Assembly (NCBI GenBank): GCA_963760735.1
Contig: CAVXEB010000001.1
Coordinates: 124,001 to 188,000, forward strand
Direction: 5' to 3'
DNA length: 64,000 nt
Source of the DNA: CF-46 sp963760735
GTDB taxonomy: Bacteria > Chloroflexota > Limnocylindria > Limnocylindrales > CSP1-4
A program made the translations under genes and the position numbers. Below the pieces are notes generated by a model. It saw only the letters and a list, made by a program, of their open reading frames with translations, was not told where the DNA came from and did not search any database. Positions 15,526 to 24,446 of the stretch are shown piece after piece (positions within the stretch are counted from its first letter, which is position 1; each line of letters begins with the position of its first letter).

Positions 15526-18500
15526 ATGACCGGGTCAACGGGCGGGGAAGCCGCGGCGAGAGCGCGCCAGAAGCCCGCGAGCGTCCTGATCCTCGGCTCG
15601 GGGCCGGTCGTGATCGGGCAGGCCGCCGAGTTCGACTACGCCGGGACCCAGGCCTGCCGGGCGCTCCGCGCCGAGGGCGTCCGGACGATCCTCGTGAACA
15701 GCAACCCGGCCACGATCATGACCGACCCCGACGTCGCGGACGCGATCTACCTCGAGCCGCTGACGGTCGACGCGGTCGAGGCCGTGATCGCCAGGGAGCG
15801 GCCGGAAGGCATCCTTGCCGGCCTCGGCGGACAGACGGCCCTCAACCTCGCGACCGCGCTGGCCGAGGCCGGCGTCTTCGAGCGCCATGACGTGCGGCTG
15901 CTCGGCACGCCGCTCGAGGCAATCCGGATGGCCGAGGACCGCGAGGCGTTTCGGGACCTGCTCGACCGGATCGGCCAGCCGTATGCGCCGAGCGTGATCG
16001 TGGAGGGCGCGACCGCGGCCGCACGCGAAGCATCCGCCGACGCGGCCCTGGCCGAGATCGGCCTCCCGGCGATCGTCCGCCCGGCGTACACCCTCGGCGG
16101 CACGGGCGGCGGCATCGTCGAGACCGAGGAGGCGTATCGCGAGCGGATCCGGGCCGGGCTCCGGGCCAGCCCGATCGGCCAGGTCATGATCGAGCAGTGC
16201 CTCGTCGGCTGGCAGGAGATCGAGTACGAGGTGATGCGCGACGCCGAGGACACGTGCATCGCCGTCTGCTCGATGGAGAACGTCGACCCGCTCGGCGTCC
16301 ACACGGGCGACTCGATCGTCGTCGCCCCGGTCCAGACGCTGCCCGATCCCGTGCACCAGCGGCTTCGCAGCGCGGCACTGGCGATCATCCGGGCGCTGGG
16401 CGTCGAGGGCGGCTGCAACGTCCAGTTCGCGCTGTCGCCGGACTCGACCGACTACGCGGTGATCGAGGTGAACCCGCGCGTCTCGCGGTCGTCGGCCCTG
16501 GCCAGCAAGGCGACCGGCTACCCGATCGCCCGCGTCGCGGCGCAGATCGCCGTGGGCCGGACGCTCGCCGAGATCCCGAACGTCGTGACCGGCACGACCG
16601 TCGCCGCGTTCGAGCCGGCCCTCGACTACGTCGTCGTCAAGCTGCCGCGCTTCCCGTTCGACAAGTTCCCGACGGCCGATCGGACGCTCGGCAGCCAGAT
16701 GAAGGCGACCGGCGAGGTGATGGCGATCGACCGGACCTTCGGGGCCGCATTGAACAAGGCCCTCCGCGGCCTGGAGCAGGCGGGGGCAGGGCCGCTCGCC
16801 GAGGACCCGTCGTGGACGCCGGCGTTCGACTACCTCGCGGCGGTGTACGGCGGCGATCCGGACGCCGACGAGCCGATCCGCTGGGTCGACGATCGGGGCG
16901 ATGCCTGCGAGTCCACGCGGTTCGCCCAGCGATCCGCCGCCCCGATCGTCCTTCGCCGGTTCCTCGCCCCATCCGACTCGCGGCTGTGGCGGCTCTTCGG
17001 GCTCCTCCGGCGCGGCGTTCCCGAGGCAACGATCCAGGAGGCGACCGGGATCGCGCCGTGGTTCCTCGCGGAGATGGGACGAAACGTGGGGCTCGAGCTC
17101 GAGGTGCGTTCGTTCGCGGGCCGCCTGACCGATCCGGGCGACGGCGAGGCGGCGGAGCTGCTCGCGACCGCGAAGCGGGCGGGCTTCGGCGACCGGGAGC
17201 TCGCGACGATGGCCGGGGTTGCCGAGACGGACTTGTGGGCGGCCCGCGCCGACCTTGGCCTGCGGCCGGGCTACGCGATGGTCGACACCTGCGCCGCGGA
17301 GTTCGCGGCCGAGACGCCGTACTTCTACTCGACGTACGCCGCGGCCGGTTCGGAGCCGGAGGCGGCGCCGGTTGGCCGCCCGGCCGCGCTCGTGATCGGG
17401 AGCGGCCCGGTCCGGATCGGGCAGGGGATCGAGTTCGACTACTGCGCCGTCCAGGCGGCAGATACGCTCCGCCGGGCGGGCTGGCAGGCGGTGATGATCA
17501 ACTCGAACCCGGAGACGGTCTCGACCGACTTCGACGCGAGCTCCCGGCTGTACTTCGAGCCGCTCGACGTGGAGAGCGTCCGGAGCGTGATCGAGGCAGA
17601 GACCGCGCCCGGCGAAGATCTCCTGCCCGCGGTCGTGGCATATGGCGGCCAGACGCCGCTGAACCTGGCAGCGCCCCTGGCGGCGACCGGCGTGCCCCTC
17701 CTCGGCAGCGACCTGGAGACGATCGATCAGGCCGAGGAGCGGACCCGGTTCGCGGCCCTGCTCGATCGACTCGGCATCCCCCAGCCCGAGGGCGGGATGG
17801 CCCACAGCATCGAGGAGGCGCTGACGATCGCCGAGCGGATCGGCTTCCCCGTGATCGTTCGGCCCAGCTTCGTGATCGGCGGGCTGGCGATCGACTTCTG
17901 CTACTCGCCCGAGGACCTCGTCCGGCAGCTGGCGGCCGCGACGGTCGTCGACCCGGACCGGCCCGTCCGGATCGACCGCTACCTCGAGGGGATCGAGGTC
18001 GACGTCGACGCCGTCAGCGATGGCGAGCGAGTCCTGATCCCGGGGCTGCTCGAGCATGTCGAGCGGGCCGGCGTCCACAGCGGTGACAGCGTCGGTGTGT
18101 TCCCGCCCCAGACGGTCGGCGAGGGCGATCGCGACCTGATCGTCACGACGATGGAGCGGATCGTGCTGGCCCTCGATGTCCGCGGCCTCTGCAACGCCCA
18201 GTTCATCGTCCGCGACGACGGGGTCTACCTGATCGAGGTCAACCCCCGCGCCTCGCGAACCGTCCCGTTCATGTCGAAGGTGACCGGCGTCCCGATGGTC
18301 GAGCTGGCCGTCCGGATCGCGCTCGGCAGCCGTCTGGCGGACCTCGGCTGGCCGGGCGGGCTGCTCGAGCCGCCGCCGTTCGTTGCCGTGAAGGCGCCGG
18401 CGTTCTCCACGGCGAAGCTGCGCGGAGTGGACCCATCCGTCGGGCCGGGGATGCAGTCCACCGGCGAGGTGACCGGGATCAGCGAGGACCCGCGGGTCGC

Positions 18501-19023
18501 CCTGGCGAAGGCGTTGACGGGCGCGGCGCTCGTCCCTCCGCGGCCGGCCGCACGCGACGACGCGCCGCTCGCCCTCCTGTCGATCGCCGATCGCGACAAG
18601 CCCGCCCTCCCGCGGCTCGCGGACGGGCTCCGCGCCGCGGGCTACCGCCTGGCCGCGACCGGTGCGACGCGGACCGCGCTCCAGGCCGCCGGGCACGAGG
18701 CACGACCCGTCGCGAAGCTCGGCGCGGAGCCGGACGAGACGATCGGTGAGGTCGCGATCCTCGAGCTGATCGCGTCCGGCGAGGTCCGCCTCGTCGTCAA
18801 CACGCCGACGCCGCGGTCCGGCGCGGTCCGCGACGCCGCCGAGATCCGGCTGGCGGCGACCGCCGAGGGGATCCTGTGCCTGACCGCGATCGAGACGGCG
18901 GTCGCGGCGGCCGAGGCGATGAACCCGGAGGTCGCGGCGCGGCTGGCCGACGTCCGCTCGCTCGGCGAGTGGGTGCCGAACCCGGGCGCCCCGCGGTCTT
19001 CGGCGGTCGCGGTCACGGCGTGA
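15526..19023 (+). CDS. carB: carbamoyl-phosphate synthase large subunit
   Basis: 1165 aa. Makes carbamoyl phosphate from bicarbonate, two ATP and ammonia delivered by CarA. Two homologous ATP-grasp halves are evident: the first opens with VLILGSGPVVIGQAAEFDYAG (carboxyphosphate half), the second with LVIGSGPVRIGQGIEFDYC near residue 622 (carbamate-phosphorylating half). Each carries the Arg/Glu-rich nucleotide motifs (EVNPRVSRSSALASKATGYP; EVNPRASRTVPFMSKVTGVP). The C-terminal MGS-like allosteric domain (about 1020-1150: LLSIADRDKPALPRLADGLR) is where UMP and ornithine act in E. coli. The protein is about 90 residues longer than the E. coli enzyme, mostly in the oligomerisation region and C terminus. 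The stop overlaps the following HAD gene by 4 bases. Confidence 0.97.
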   Translation: MTGSTGGEAAARARQKPASVLILGSGPVVIGQAAEFDYAGTQACRALRAEGVRTILVNSNPATIMTDPDVADAIYLEPLTVDAVEAVIARERPEGILAGLGGQTALNLATALAEAGVFERHDVRLLGTPLEAIRMAEDREAFRDLLDRIGQPYAPSVIVEGATAAAREASADAALAEIGLPAIVRPAYTLGGTGGGIVETEEAYRERIRAGLRASPIGQVMIEQCLVGWQEIEYEVMRDAEDTCIAVCSMENVDPLGVHTGDSIVVAPVQTLPDPVHQRLRSAALAIIRALGVEGGCNVQFALSPDSTDYAVIEVNPRVSRSSALASKATGYPIARVAAQIAVGRTLAEIPNVVTGTTVAAFEPALDYVVVKLPRFPFDKFPTADRTLGSQMKATGEVMAIDRTFGAALNKALRGLEQAGAGPLAEDPSWTPAFDYLAAVYGGDPDADEPIRWVDDRGDACESTRFAQRSAAPIVLRRFLAPSDSRLWRLFGLLRRGVPEATIQEATGIAPWFLAEMGRNVGLELEVRSFAGRLTDPGDGEAAELLATAKRAGFGDRELATMAGVAETDLWAARADLGLRPGYAMVDTCAAEFAAETPYFYSTYAAAGSEPEAAPVGRPAALVIGSGPVRIGQGIEFDYCAVQAADTLRRAGWQAVMINSNPETVSTDFDASSRLYFEPLDVESVRSVIEAETAPGEDLLPAVVAYGGQTPLNLAAPLAATGVPLLGSDLETIDQAEERTRFAALLDRLGIPQPEGGMAHSIEEALTIAERIGFPVIVRPSFVIGGLAIDFCYSPEDLVRQLAAATVVDPDRPVRIDRYLEGIEVDVDAVSDGERVLIPGLLEHVERAGVHSGDSVGVFPPQTVGEGDRDLIVTTMERIVLALDVRGLCNAQFIVRDDGVYLIEVNPRASRTVPFMSKVTGVPMVELAVRIALGSRLADLGWPGGLLEPPPFVAVKAPAFSTAKLRGVDPSVGPGMQSTGEVTGISEDPRVALAKALTGAALVPPRPAARDDAPLALLSIADRDKPALPRLADGLRAAGYRLAATGATRTALQAAGHEARPVAKLGAEPDETIGEVAILELIASGEVRLVVNTPTPRSGAVRDAAEIRLAATAEGILCLTAIETAVAAAEAMNPEVAARLADVRSLGEWVPNPGAPRSSAVAVTA

Positions 19024-19700
19024 CGGCGGAGCGGCCCTTCGACCTCGTGATCTTCGACTGCGACGGGGTCCTGGTCGACAGCGAGCACCTGTCGATCCGG
19101 CTCGACGTCGAGCTCCTTGCGCAACTCGGCTGGCCGATGACCGAGGACGAGATCGTCGAGCGCTGGGTCGGCCGGACCGAGGCCGCGATGCGGGCCGAGA
19201 TCGAAGACCACCTCGGCCGCGACGTGGGGCCGGAGTGGGCGGCCTTCTCCGAACGCTACGTCGCGGCGTTCGCGGCCGAGCTCCAGCCGGTCGACGGTGT
19301 GGCAGACGCGGTCGACGCGCTGGTCGCGGACGACTATGCGACGTGCGTCGCGTCGAGCGGCGACCACGCGAAGATCCGGCGCAACCTGGCGCTGACCGGG
19401 CTCGCCGACCGCTTCGGCGACCGGATCTTCAGCGGCGACGACGTGCCTCACGGCAAGCCCGCGCCCGACCTGTTCCTCCACGCCGCGGAGGTCATGGGCG
19501 TCCCGGCCGGACGCAGCGCGGTGGTCGAGGACAGCCGACACGGCGTCGCGGCCGCGCGCGCCGCCGGGATGTGGGTCTTCGCCTACGCCGGCAGCGTCAC
19601 CCCGGGCGCGGCCATTGCCGGTCCGAGGACGACGGTCTTCGAGGACATGCGGGACCTGCCCGCGCTCGTGGCAGCGGGTCCGGTGACCTTCGGCCGCTAG
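19020..19700 (+). CDS. HAD-superfamily phosphatase / beta-phosphoglucomutase-like
   Basis: Cytosolic Mg-dependent phosphatase or phosphomutase of HAD subfamily IA, 226 aa. Motif I is FDCDGVLVDSE with Asp13 as nucleophile and Asp15 as acid; motif II is the Ser in VASSGDHAK; the Lys is in HGKPAPDLFL; motif IV is VVEDSRHGVAAARAAGM. An alpha-helical cap follows motif I. The closest relatives are sugar-phosphate phosphatases such as YniC/GPP types. GTG overlaps the carB stop in GTGA, so the genes are translationally coupled; a link to pyrimidine metabolism (for example nucleotide phosphatase) is possible but not shown. Its 3' end overlaps the convergent membrane gene by 4 bases. Confidence 0.85.
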   Translation: MTAERPFDLVIFDCDGVLVDSEHLSIRLDVELLAQLGWPMTEDEIVERWVGRTEAAMRAEIEDHLGRDVGPEWAAFSERYVAAFAAELQPVDGVADAVDALVADDYATCVASSGDHAKIRRNLALTGLADRFGDRIFSGDDVPHGKPAPDLFLHAAEVMGVPAGRSAVVEDSRHGVAAARAAGMWVFAYAGSVTPGAAIAGPRTTVFEDMRDLPALVAAGPVTFGR

Positions 19701-21121
19701 CCCGTCCTCACGAGCCCCGCGACCCGCGGCGCGCCGGCGGCCGCGGCCGGGGCCTCGACGACCAGGGCCTGGCCGAGCGACCATAGGGTCAGCGTCGTCA
19801 GGGCGACCATGATCACAGCGAGGGGAAGCTGGCGGCGGCGGTGGTCCACCGCTCCACGAACCGCGCCGGACTCGTTCGCGGCGACGCAGTGTCCGGCCCA
19901 CGCCCCGAGCATGTGGCCGCCGACGACGGCGGCGAGCTGGATCGTCCAGACGAACCCCGGCGGCAGCCACGTCGAGGACGGCTCGAAGAACGCCCACCCG
20001 AGGTTGCCGATGTCCCAGCCCTGCTGGAGGGGGTCGGCGATCGCGACGACGATCCGCTGCCCGTCGATCAGGAGGTACGTGAAGTAGTGGGCGACGAGAT
20101 AGCCGGCCGCGATCGGCAGCAGGCCCGCGGCGGTCGCGTTCAACCCGACGAGCCGTGACACGAGCAGGGCCGCGGCGACGAGGATCCCGAGCCAGGCGAG
20201 CAGCTGGAGGGTCTTGACCGCCACGCCCGGCGCGCCGAAGACGTCGAACCACGGCTGCGTCTGGGACAGCCCGTCGAACAGGATCGATGCGGTCCCGAGC
20301 GCCGTCAGGACGAGGTCCTCGACGCGCCAGCCCGGCAACAGGAGCGCAGATGCGAACGGCCGGCGGGCGATCCGTCCCTCGGCCGGGTCGCCGCTGAAGC
20401 CGAACGGGGCGATCCGGCCGAGCAGCCCGAACCAGACGCTGAACGTCTCGCCCTCCCGGCGCCAGGCGTCCCGACCGAACTGGGCCATCATCGCGAGGGT
20501 GAAGGCGGTGTAGCCGACCAGCACGATGAACAGGGTCCGCGGACCGGTGCCGTTGCCGACGAGCTCGAGCCACACGAAGAAGACGAACGCGACGATGGCC
20601 GGCCACCGACCGAGCGCCGCCGGATAGTCGGCGACGGTCCAGCCGCCGATCCCGAGCCGGCGGAGGATCGTCGCGCCGATGTCGTGGATGGTCGTGAACG
20701 GGTCGATCCAGTGCCAGACGGGCCACAGGAATGCCGACGCCATCGCAATGCCGACCCAGCCATAGACCCACAGGAAGAGCGTCGTCACGTCGCCGGCACT
20801 CGTGCCACCGGCGATCCCCTGGGCGACGATCCACAGCCAGCCGATCAGGCCGATCGCCCGGAGGAGGTACCGGATCCACGCCGGCGGGACGCGGCCCGCG
20901 CCGATGACCGGTGGATCCGCGCGGACGTCCGCAACGAGGACGAACGCGAACGACAGCCCGACTGCGATCGCCGCTCCGGCCAGGTAGACGATCAGCGGCA
21001 GCCGGCTCTGATACGTGTTGCTGAGCGTGTGGGCGAGGACCGACGCCGGACCGGCCAGCAGGAGCGCTCCGACGATCGGGGCGACGACGACGAGCGCCCT
21101 GGCGCGGACGCGCCGGATCAC
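19697..21121 (-). CDS. polytopic membrane protein next to CopC
   Basis: 474-aa membrane protein with a signal-like first helix (VVVAPIVGALLLAGPASVLAH) and about ten further helices. No family comes to mind with confidence. Conserved-looking features include WPVWHWIDPFTTIHD near residue 155, several His/Met/Asp positions at helix ends, and a penultimate helix GGHMLGAWAGHCVA with His and Cys. GTG start at 21121 lies one base after the stop of the copC-like gene, so the pair is coupled and this protein probably acts with it. CopD-type copper import is the obvious analogy, but the standard CopD domain is not visible. Confidence 0.6.
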   Translation of the reverse strand: MIRRVRARALVVVAPIVGALLLAGPASVLAHTLSNTYQSRLPLIVYLAGAAIAVGLSFAFVLVADVRADPPVIGAGRVPPAWIRYLLRAIGLIGWLWIVAQGIAGGTSAGDVTTLFLWVYGWVGIAMASAFLWPVWHWIDPFTTIHDIGATILRRLGIGGWTVADYPAALGRWPAIVAFVFFVWLELVGNGTGPRTLFIVLVGYTAFTLAMMAQFGRDAWRREGETFSVWFGLLGRIAPFGFSGDPAEGRIARRPFASALLLPGWRVEDLVLTALGTASILFDGLSQTQPWFDVFGAPGVAVKTLQLLAWLGILVAAALLVSRLVGLNATAAGLLPIAAGYLVAHYFTYLLIDGQRIVVAIADPLQQGWDIGNLGWAFFEPSSTWLPPGFVWTIQLAAVVGGHMLGAWAGHCVAANESGAVRGAVDHRRRQLPLAVIMVALTTLTLWSLGQALVVEAPAAAAGAPRVAGLVRTG

Positions 21122-21122
21122 G

Positions 21123-21746
21123 TCAGCTCGCCTGGCGCCCGCGGCGGCGGAGGAGCCAGATCCCGAGGCCTGCGACGACAGCGAGGACGACGACGATCGG
21201 GATCAGGGCGTCGCTCGTCGAGGCGACCGGGGCGGTTGGCGCGGGAGACGGCGACGGAGCGAGCGTCGGGGACGCCGAGGGCGCGACCGACGCTGCGGTG
21301 GACGGCGACGCGGCCGTCGAGCTCGTCGGGGCGGCGGACGGGCTCGGTGACGGCGGCGGCGCGGTCACCGTGAAGGACGTCGTCCCACGGGCGATGTCGC
21401 CGTCCACGGCCGAGGCGCTGATCCAGCGGAGGGTGTACGCCCCGGGCTGGAGCTCGCCGTTCACGACGAGGTCCATCTCCTTGCCGTCGCCCCCGGACGG
21501 GACGCTGCTCTGGGCATCGACGATGCTGCCCGACGGGTCGACGAGCTTGATCGAGCTCTTCTTCGGGTCGAGCGTCTCGGTGAACGTCATCTTGATCTCG
21601 GCGGGCGTGCCGACGACGGTCGACTTGTCGGCGGGCGTCACGGTATCGAGCTCGGCATGGGCGAGCGCGAGGCCCGGGACGAGGAACAGGCAGAACGTGG
21701 CGAAGGCCACGGCGGCGACGGAGCGCCGCGGTCGTCGGGAGGTCAT
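21123..21746 (-). CDS. CopC-domain exported protein with C-terminal anchor
   Basis: Secreted, membrane-tethered protein of 207 aa. The signal peptide (residues 1-29) ends ALA and the mature protein begins with His30, as in copper-binding CopC proteins where the N-terminal His forms a copper brace. The CopC/YobA beta-sandwich covers about 30-127. The usual D-G-H motif reads DGD here (Asp115, Asp117), so one Cu(II) ligand His is replaced by Asp. A long Ser/Pro/Ala linker (about 130-175) leads to a C-terminal membrane helix and a basic tail. The ATG at 21746 follows TACACT (21754-21759) by 7 bases, so a leaderless start is likely. The downstream gene encodes its membrane partner. Confidence 0.82.
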   Translation of the reverse strand: MTSRRPRRSVAAVAFATFCLFLVPGLALAHAELDTVTPADKSTVVGTPAEIKMTFTETLDPKKSSIKLVDPSGSIVDAQSSVPSGGDGKEMDLVVNGELQPGAYTLRWISASAVDGDIARGTTSFTVTAPPPSPSPSAAPTSSTAASPSTAASVAPSASPTLAPSPSPAPTAPVASTSDALIPIVVVLAVVAGLGIWLLRRRGRQAS

Positions 21747-21836
21747 GGCCACGAGTGTAGATCGCGCGCGACTTCTGAGAGTGGGGCCGTTCGACCCAGA
21801 CGCCGGGCCGAACGGATCGTCGGCACGGGAGGGTCC

Positions 21837-21867
21837 GGCCGGGGCAGGCGGGAGATCCGCCCCGGCC
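21837..21867 (-). terminator. terminator hairpin after the LLM oxidoreductase
   Basis: GGCCGGGGC (21837-21845) and GCCCCGGCC (21859-21867) form a 9-bp stem 10 bases beyond the stop of the oxidoreductase gene, in its direction of transcription. No T tract. Confidence 0.5.
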
Positions 21868-21876
21868 GTCCTCCGG

Positions 21877-22785
21877 TCAAGCGAGTGCGGTGGCTCCGAG
21901 CGCGTCGAGCTCGGGGATCACCTCACGGCCGATCACCGCGAGCTGCTCCGTCCGATGCGCGTCGGGGAGGTTGATGATCACGTGGTCGATCCCCTCGGCA
22001 CCCTGCGCGCGGGCTCGTTCGACGAGATCCGTCGGGCGCATCCGGCCGGGCCGGAGGTCCGTGTCCATCAGGCAGGTCGTCTCGACCTCGGCCGGATCGC
22101 GGCCGATCGCCTCGCACCTCGCGCGGATCGTGTCGACCAGCCGGCGGCTCTCGCCGGGGTCGGGGTTGAGCAGGTTGCACGCGTCGCCGTACCGGACGAC
22201 GAGGTCCATCGTCCGGTTCGCGCCGTTGCCGCCGACCATCAGCCGGGGCCGAGGCCGGGAGAGGGGAGCGGGCACGTTGATCGGCTCGGCGAGCCGGTAG
22301 TGCTCCCCGTCGATCGGGGTTCGATCCCCCGCGAACATCGCCCGCGCGATCCTCAGCGTCTCCTCCAGCCGATCGAATCGCTCCCGCCGCTCCGGGAAGG
22401 GGAAGCCGAGACCGCGTGCTTCCCGGGCGTACCAGCCGGCCCCGAGTCCGAGGTACGTCCGCCCGGCGCCGGCCAGGACGTCGAGCGTCGTCGCCTGCTT
22501 GACGAGCGCCGCGGGGTGCCGGAAGTGCACGCCGGCCACGAGCGGGCCAAGCGCGATCCGGTCGGTCGCGCGGGCCAGGAACCCGAGCGTCGTGTACGCC
22601 TCGAGCATCGGCTCCTCCGGGCCGCCCCAGCCGGATTCCTCGGGCAACTGGAACCAGTGGTCCATGACCCACAGGCTGGCGAACCCGGCGGCCTCGGCGG
22701 CCTCGCCGATCTCCGTCAGGGTCGGCCGGATGGCCGCCGGTCCCCCTGGATACGCGAACGAGGGGAGCTGGAGTCCGAGCCGCAC
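21877..22785 (-). CDS. LLM-class (luciferase-like) F420-dependent oxidoreductase
   Basis: TIM-barrel enzyme of 302 aa in the bacterial-luciferase superfamily, of the kind that uses reduced F420 (TIGR03560-like). RLGLQLPSFAY opens strand 1; FASLWVMDHWFQLP, a characteristic A-L-T-x-R-I-x-L-G strand (ATDRIALGPLVAG), LGLGAGWY and PRLMVGGNGANRTM follow the family pattern. The substrate is unknown. GTG 22785 is chosen because GAGG stands 8 bases upstream and family homology starts here; the open frame continues upstream without coding character. It lies 10 bases downstream of a small gene and both follow an ArsR-type operator at 23221-23238, so they are probably de-repressed together. Confidence 0.88.
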   Translation of the reverse strand: MRLGLQLPSFAYPGGPAAIRPTLTEIGEAAEAAGFASLWVMDHWFQLPEESGWGGPEEPMLEAYTTLGFLARATDRIALGPLVAGVHFRHPAALVKQATTLDVLAGAGRTYLGLGAGWYAREARGLGFPFPERRERFDRLEETLRIARAMFAGDRTPIDGEHYRLAEPINVPAPLSRPRPRLMVGGNGANRTMDLVVRYGDACNLLNPDPGESRRLVDTIRARCEAIGRDPAEVETTCLMDTDLRPGRMRPTDLVERARAQGAEGIDHVIINLPDAHRTEQLAVIGREVIPELDALGATALA

Positions 22786-22795
22786 GGGGCCGGCC

Positions 22796-23167
22796 TCAGG
22801 CCGCGTGCGACAGGGGCGACGAGCCGTCGTCACACGGCCCGTCGGCGGCTTCCTCCGCCTCTTCGGCCCCGGCGATCGCGGTTCCCACCCCGACGAGCCA
22901 TCGACCGAGCCGGACGCGAGCCGACGCCGCGTCGGCCGGTCTCTCCGCCATCGCGTAGAGCGCCGAGACCGGCACGGGGGCGCCGCCGATCGCGGCGACG
23001 TCGACCAGCTCGGTCGCCGACGCGGCATGCGCCGGGGCTGGCGCGGCCGCGGCCGCGGTGGCCGCCGCGGTGCGACGGTCGCGCTCGCGCTCGGCGCGGA
23101 TCCGGTCCGCCTCGTGCTCGAGCCCCTGGATGTGATCCTCGACGAGGAAACGCTGCATGTCGATCAT
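22796..23167 (-). CDS. small Ala/Glu-rich protein controlled by ArsR-type operator
   Basis: 123-aa protein with no family I recognise. The N-terminal 35 residues form a charged coiled-coil-like helix (MQRFLVEDHIQGLEHEADRI), followed by an Ala-rich linker, a hydrophobic patch (VDVAAIGGAPVPVSALYAM) and a second helix with GRWLVGVGTAIAG. It lies directly upstream of the LLM oxidoreductase on the same strand and behind the operator-like repeat at 23221-23238. AGGGAG upstream is 13 bases from the first ATG and 22 from the second (23158), so the exact start is unsure. Confidence 0.5.
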   Translation of the reverse strand: MIDMQRFLVEDHIQGLEHEADRIRAERERDRRTAAATAAAAAPAPAHAASATELVDVAAIGGAPVPVSALYAMAERPADAASARVRLGRWLVGVGTAIAGAEEAEEAADGPCDDGSSPLSHAA

Positions 23168-23220
23168 GTCGTTCAGGATCTCCCTTGGCCCTTTCGTGAC
23201 TGATAACGATCTGTTCTATG

Positions 23221-23238
23221 TTCGATGCTTATCTAACC
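23221..23238. promoter_or_regulatory. ArsR-type operator upstream of the small gene/LLM unit
   Basis: GTTCGAT-gctt-ATCTAAC, an inverted repeat with a 4-base spacer and one mismatch. It is the same sequence as the perfect GTTAGAT-4-ATCTAAC palindrome before the arsR gene (24447-24464) except at one base. It lies 54 bases before the start of the 123-aa gene, where a repressor would block transcription. Confidence 0.65.
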
Positions 23239-23254
23239 CGTGGCCCGGAAGAAG

Positions 23255-23278
23255 GGCCGCGGCATTCACCGCGGCCCG
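23255..23278 (-). terminator. intrinsic terminator of the arsR gene
   Basis: A perfect 9-bp stem, GGGCCGCGG (23255-23263) with CCGCGGCCC (23270-23278), 6-base loop. Read on the minus strand it is followed by TTCTTCC, and it lies 20 bases after the arsR stop. It insulates arsR from the downstream unit, which has its own operator. Confidence 0.65.
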
Positions 23279-23298
23279 GGGGGACGGGGTTCGCTCGG

Positions 23299-24405
23299 TC
23301 AGCCCACGAGGAACTGCTTGATCTCCGCCGAGGCGTCGTCCAGGCGGTTGCGGCGGAGGCTGTAGTACATGACCGTGCCGGACTCCGTGATCGTCACGAG
23401 CCCGGCCGCGCGAAGCAGGGCCAGGTGGTGCTTGATCGTCGGCTTCGAGAGCTCGAGCTGCTGGGCGATCTCGGTGAGGTAGAGGTCGCGCGACGCGAGG
23501 AGCTTGAGGATCCGCAGCCTGGTCTCGTCGCCGAGCGCGCGGTGCAGGCGGACGACCGACAGCGGCGGAGTCATGGCGTCAGAGGGGTCGAGGGCGCTGT
23601 CGGCGACGGGATAGCCGAAGAACCGCCAGTCCCGGCTCGACATCAGGAAGTTGTACGGCCGCGAGAAGTACGACGGGCCGAGGATCACCCGCGAGGTGCC
23701 GGCCTCGGGCAGGTAGCGGACGCCGCCGGTCGTCGCCTCGATCAGGTCCGCCGGGGCCAGCCGATCGCGATCCGCAGCCCGGCCGTCGTAGTCGCGCTCG
23801 AGGATCGCCCCGACGCGCGGTTCGATCTCGGCGAACTTCGGCTGCCATGCCCGGAGCACGGCGAGGATCCGCTCCTTTGCGAGCTTCGGGTCCCGAACGA
23901 GCTCGAGGCGGCCCTTCTTGTTCCAGTCGGGCAGCTTCTCGTCCAGCTCGGCGACCGCATCCTGGTCACCGGCGATGGCCCGATGGAGCACGTCGACGAG
24001 GCCCGCGTTGTCGTGGTCGTCCGTGAAGAGGGCGTTCAGCAGGTCTGCCGGGGACGTGTCGTCGACGAGGTCGACGAAGTCCGCCGAGGTTCGGACTGCG
24101 GGCAGGTCGACGAGCAGGATCCCGGCGTGGATCGCGAGCTCGCTCTCGAACAGGTCGGACAGGCCGGCCTGGACCTCGGGGGGCAGTGCCTGGCGGCTCG
24201 CGAACAGCCACTCGCGATCGGCGGCCGGAAGGTCATCGGTGGAGCCGGCGTCGCCGGACAGCGAGAAGACGAAGTCGTAGGCGGTCCGGACGTCCCAGTC
24301 GATCCGGAAGGCGACGCCGCTGCGTGTCAGGTCGCGCACGATCGCACGCGGCGGCACCTCGGCGGGTCGCGCCGCGGGTCGTCGGACTGCCGGTCGTGCT
24401 GCCAT
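23299..24405 (-). CDS. ArsR-family transcriptional repressor with large N-terminal domain
   Basis: 368 aa. The last 95 residues are a typical winged helix (LSVVRLHRALGDETRLRILKLLASRDLYLTEIAQQLELS, then KPTIKHHLALLRAAGLV and the beta-wing SGTVMYYSLRR). No CxC metal site is present, so metal sensing of the ArsR/SmtB type is unlikely. The first 270 residues form a DUF5937-like helical domain that probably senses a ligand or dimerises. A perfect palindrome, GTTAGAT-4-ATCTAAC, lies 42 bases upstream of its start, and a near-identical copy precedes the 123-aa/LLM unit downstream. The simplest model is autoregulation plus control of that unit. Confidence 0.85.
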   Translation of the reverse strand: MAARPAVRRPAARPAEVPPRAIVRDLTRSGVAFRIDWDVRTAYDFVFSLSGDAGSTDDLPAADREWLFASRQALPPEVQAGLSDLFESELAIHAGILLVDLPAVRTSADFVDLVDDTSPADLLNALFTDDHDNAGLVDVLHRAIAGDQDAVAELDEKLPDWNKKGRLELVRDPKLAKERILAVLRAWQPKFAEIEPRVGAILERDYDGRAADRDRLAPADLIEATTGGVRYLPEAGTSRVILGPSYFSRPYNFLMSSRDWRFFGYPVADSALDPSDAMTPPLSVVRLHRALGDETRLRILKLLASRDLYLTEIAQQLELSKPTIKHHLALLRAAGLVTITESGTVMYYSLRRNRLDDASAEIKQFLVG

Positions 24406-24446
24406 CGGTCGTGCTCGCTCCGTCCTGTGGGGTTCGTTCGCGTCGT

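Noticed and set aside
15535..18696. Open frame of more than 1000 codons antisense to carB; similar long frames at 40747-43383, 46652-49135 and 61612-63918 (minus) and 3476-4861 (plus)
   Set aside because: They mirror strongly conserved genes and give Arg/Asp/Gly-rich translations without domains, as expected from GC-rich third positions on the opposite strand.
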